Assembly (NCBI GenBank): GCA_000320545.1
Contig: ADNK01003379.1
Location: 1 to 22,294, forward strand
DNA from: Bigelowiella natans CCMP2755
Lineage: Eukaryota > Cercozoa > Chlorarachniophyceae
DNA length: 22,294 bases
Direction of reading: 5' to 3'
In this document: positions 21,014 to 22,294 of the stretch, piece by piece
Position numbering within the stretch: position 1 is the stretch's first letter
Layout of the letters: the number at the start of each line of letters is the position of its first letter
Translations under genes and position numbers: made by a program
Notes under the pieces: model-generated
Seen by the model: the letters and a program-made list of their open reading frames with translations, nothing else
Databases searched by the model: none
Told to the model about the DNA's origin: nothing

Positions 21014-21395
21014 TCTCCCTCTTCTTCCCCCACCCCCTCCCCCACCCTCTCTCAGCTGTGATTGAGAAGGTTCCCGAAGACCGACGGGAGGACCTGGTCA
21101 TAGCACATCGCACGCATTGCTCGCACAAATGAATGCATAGTGGAAAGAATTTGAAGTTGGCGTCTTCGGAGGATCTCACGCTGAGAGAACGTTGTTGATA
21201 CCGGCAGGTTTTTATGCAAAACGGAATGCTCGGGCCTTACTTGAAGGAAAAGGGCCTCGAAAACGCCACGCAGGTTGCTGCGGAAGAAGGGCGAATTCGT
21301 GTGTCAGACCCGCGCGTGTGCTAGTTCGCATGATGCTGGAAATATGCATGGAAACATGCGTTGGTTGATGCGTGTAGGTGTGTGTTTGTGTGAAG

Positions 21396-21438
<43 letters not shown>

Positions 21439-21700
21439 GGAGGGGAGGACTTCTGATAGATAGCGCTTGTTTGCTTGTTCTCGGTGTAGGTTTTGGTCTA
21501 CTTCGCGGTGGCGAAACTCGGTAGTGAGCGGTTGCCTTGAGCATAACAACTGCGAGTCGATTAGTTGATTTCCACAGAGTTGATATGTGGAAATCTATCT
21601 TTCTCTTTCCTTTTCCTTACGCTCTCATCGCTGTCCTTTCTTATCGCGATCCACAGCATAGACGTGGTTTTAAAACACTAACACATTGACGACCACGATC

Positions 21701-21735
<35 letters not shown>

Positions 21736-22181
21736 ATGGAGACGAGGAAACATGACTGTATAATAATATCACGTCGTTGTCGCAATAATCGCTCCACAGG
21801 AGACGACCCAACGGACGGTGTGACTGATATGAACCCTGAGGGCCTTACAGCTGCCAACGGTACGTGCAATATTTCTATTTGCTCAATAGTATCAACGACC
21901 TGATACGCGAGCGCGCGCGCGCGTGTGTGTGTGTGCGTGTGTGTGTGCTAATGCTTCGAGCCTTTAATCTTGATGGTATTTGGTAGGTAAATGGGCGAAA
22001 GCTGCAGCAGAAAGGTGTGATATTTGCAATAACATGCTCTGAGCAGTATGAATAGCAGCAAATATTAAATGCATAATACACGCGCGAGCGCGCGCACTTG
22101 CACGTACGGATTTTAGCAGAAGAGTTGTGTCAGATTTTTCCCCTCTCTCCCCCCCCCCTCTCTCTCTTTGTATGTGTGTGT

Positions 22182-22215
<34 letters not shown>

Positions 22216-22274
22216 ATTGCTCTACTGTTTCTTATCGGCTCCTCAGGTTCAAGAACAAGGGCCTCAGTTGCAAA
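19499..22274 (+). CDS. Rossmann-fold NAD(P)-binding protein with N-terminal leader (partial, 3' end outside window)
   Basis: Exons: 19499-19825, 20174-20248, 20418-20481, 20726-20764, 21056-21096, 21208-21273, 21490-21520, 21800-21859, 21987-22014, 22247-22274, followed by a GTACGT donor, so the gene continues. Phases agree; 253 residues are visible. The leader MSSSSQCALRVSL followed by a hydrophobic stretch (about 12-31) and a Ser/Arg-rich segment resembles a signal peptide plus transit peptide of a complex plastid. The core starts with PAVIFGGGRVGQALKE, a GxGxxG-like dinucleotide-binding turn (GGGRVG). It continues with GPIFVATRNDALDAVIEKVP, VFMQNGMLGPYL, VLVYFAVAKLG, NPEGLTAANGKW and GLSCK. 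I associate this string of motifs with an uncharacterised, probably plastid protein of plants and algae related to ketopantoate/6-phosphogluconate-type dehydrogenases. Substrate unknown; the family call is from memory. Confidence 0.83.
20788..20835. repeat. (GA)n microsatellite
   Basis: GA run shortly after the donor at 20765 in an intron of the Rossmann-protein gene. Confidence 0.95.
20982..21054. repeat. (CT)n and C-rich tract before a 3' splice site
   Basis: CT run followed by C-rich sequence ending CTCTCTCAG at the acceptor of exon 21056-21096. With the GA run at 20788-20835 it forms complementary arms that could pair and loop out about 145 bases of the intron. Confidence 0.9.
21400..21434. 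repeat. (GT)n microsatellite
   Basis: TG dinucleotide run in the intron before exon 21490-21520. Confidence 0.95.
21699..21735. repeat. (GAT)n microsatellite
   Basis: ATG/GAT trinucleotide run in the intron before exon 21800-21859. Confidence 0.95.
21909..21949. repeat. Compound (GC)n(GT)n tract
   Basis: GCGCGC run passing into GT repeats, alternating purine-pyrimidine throughout, so prone to Z-DNA. It lies in the intron before exon 21987-22014. A similar CGCG block occurs at 22081-22096. Confidence 0.9.
22164..22214. repeat. (GT)n microsatellite
   Basis: TG run with a few interruptions in the last intron of the window, after a CT/C-rich stretch at 22140-22168. Confidence 0.93.
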
Positions 22275-22294
22275 GTACGTACATCTGCTTCACC

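Noticed and set aside
1-22294. tRNA, rRNA, CRISPR arrays, bacterial operons, transposase or reverse-transcriptase genes
   Set aside because: None seen on either strand by eye. The repeats present are microsatellites, the 1161-1447 duplication and the ankyrin array.

Overview
The window is nuclear DNA of an intron-rich single-celled eukaryote. Four protein genes can be assembled by hand from short exons. Nearly every junction is GT-AG, and the reading phase holds across all 56 proposed introns. Introns carry simple-sequence tracts (CT, GA, GT, AT, GAT, poly-C). One gene encodes a DH-PH-FYVE Rho exchange factor, typical of amoeboid or flagellate protists and animals. Another encodes a Rossmann protein of a type I associate with plants and algae, with a hydrophobic N-terminal leader. 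Together these suggest an alga with a complex plastid, perhaps a chlorarachniophyte, but the species cannot be fixed from sequence alone.

Layout: 1-1436 has no gene I can support, apart from a degenerate two-copy repeat near its end. 1437-8614 (+) is a 23-exon FGD-like RhoGEF of about 995 aa. 8615-9669 is intergenic. 9670-15870 (+) is a 15-exon gene for a protein of about 1350 aa: a SAM-like start, a domain I do not recognise (here called X), a helical middle, about 14 ankyrin repeats, a second X domain and a basic nuclear-type tail. 15871-17107 is intergenic and strikingly rich in CTAG. 17108-19211 (-) is a 12-exon CutC family gene with a leader peptide. A 287-bp head-to-head gap separates it from 19499 to beyond the window end (+), ten exons of a NAD(P)-binding-fold protein with a leader.

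The genes do not form a pathway. The RhoGEF should act at phosphoinositide membranes on the actin cytoskeleton. The X-ankyrin-X protein looks like a nuclear scaffold or regulator. The CutC homologue and the Rossmann protein are probably organelle-targeted or secretory-route soluble proteins sharing a divergent promoter region.

The most novel item is the X domain. It occurs twice in one protein, each copy inside a single exon, on either side of an ankyrin array that is still expanding at DNA level. Second are the CTAG-dense tract between convergent genes and the disrupted first cysteine pair of the FYVE finger. All exon models are manual and have no transcript support.
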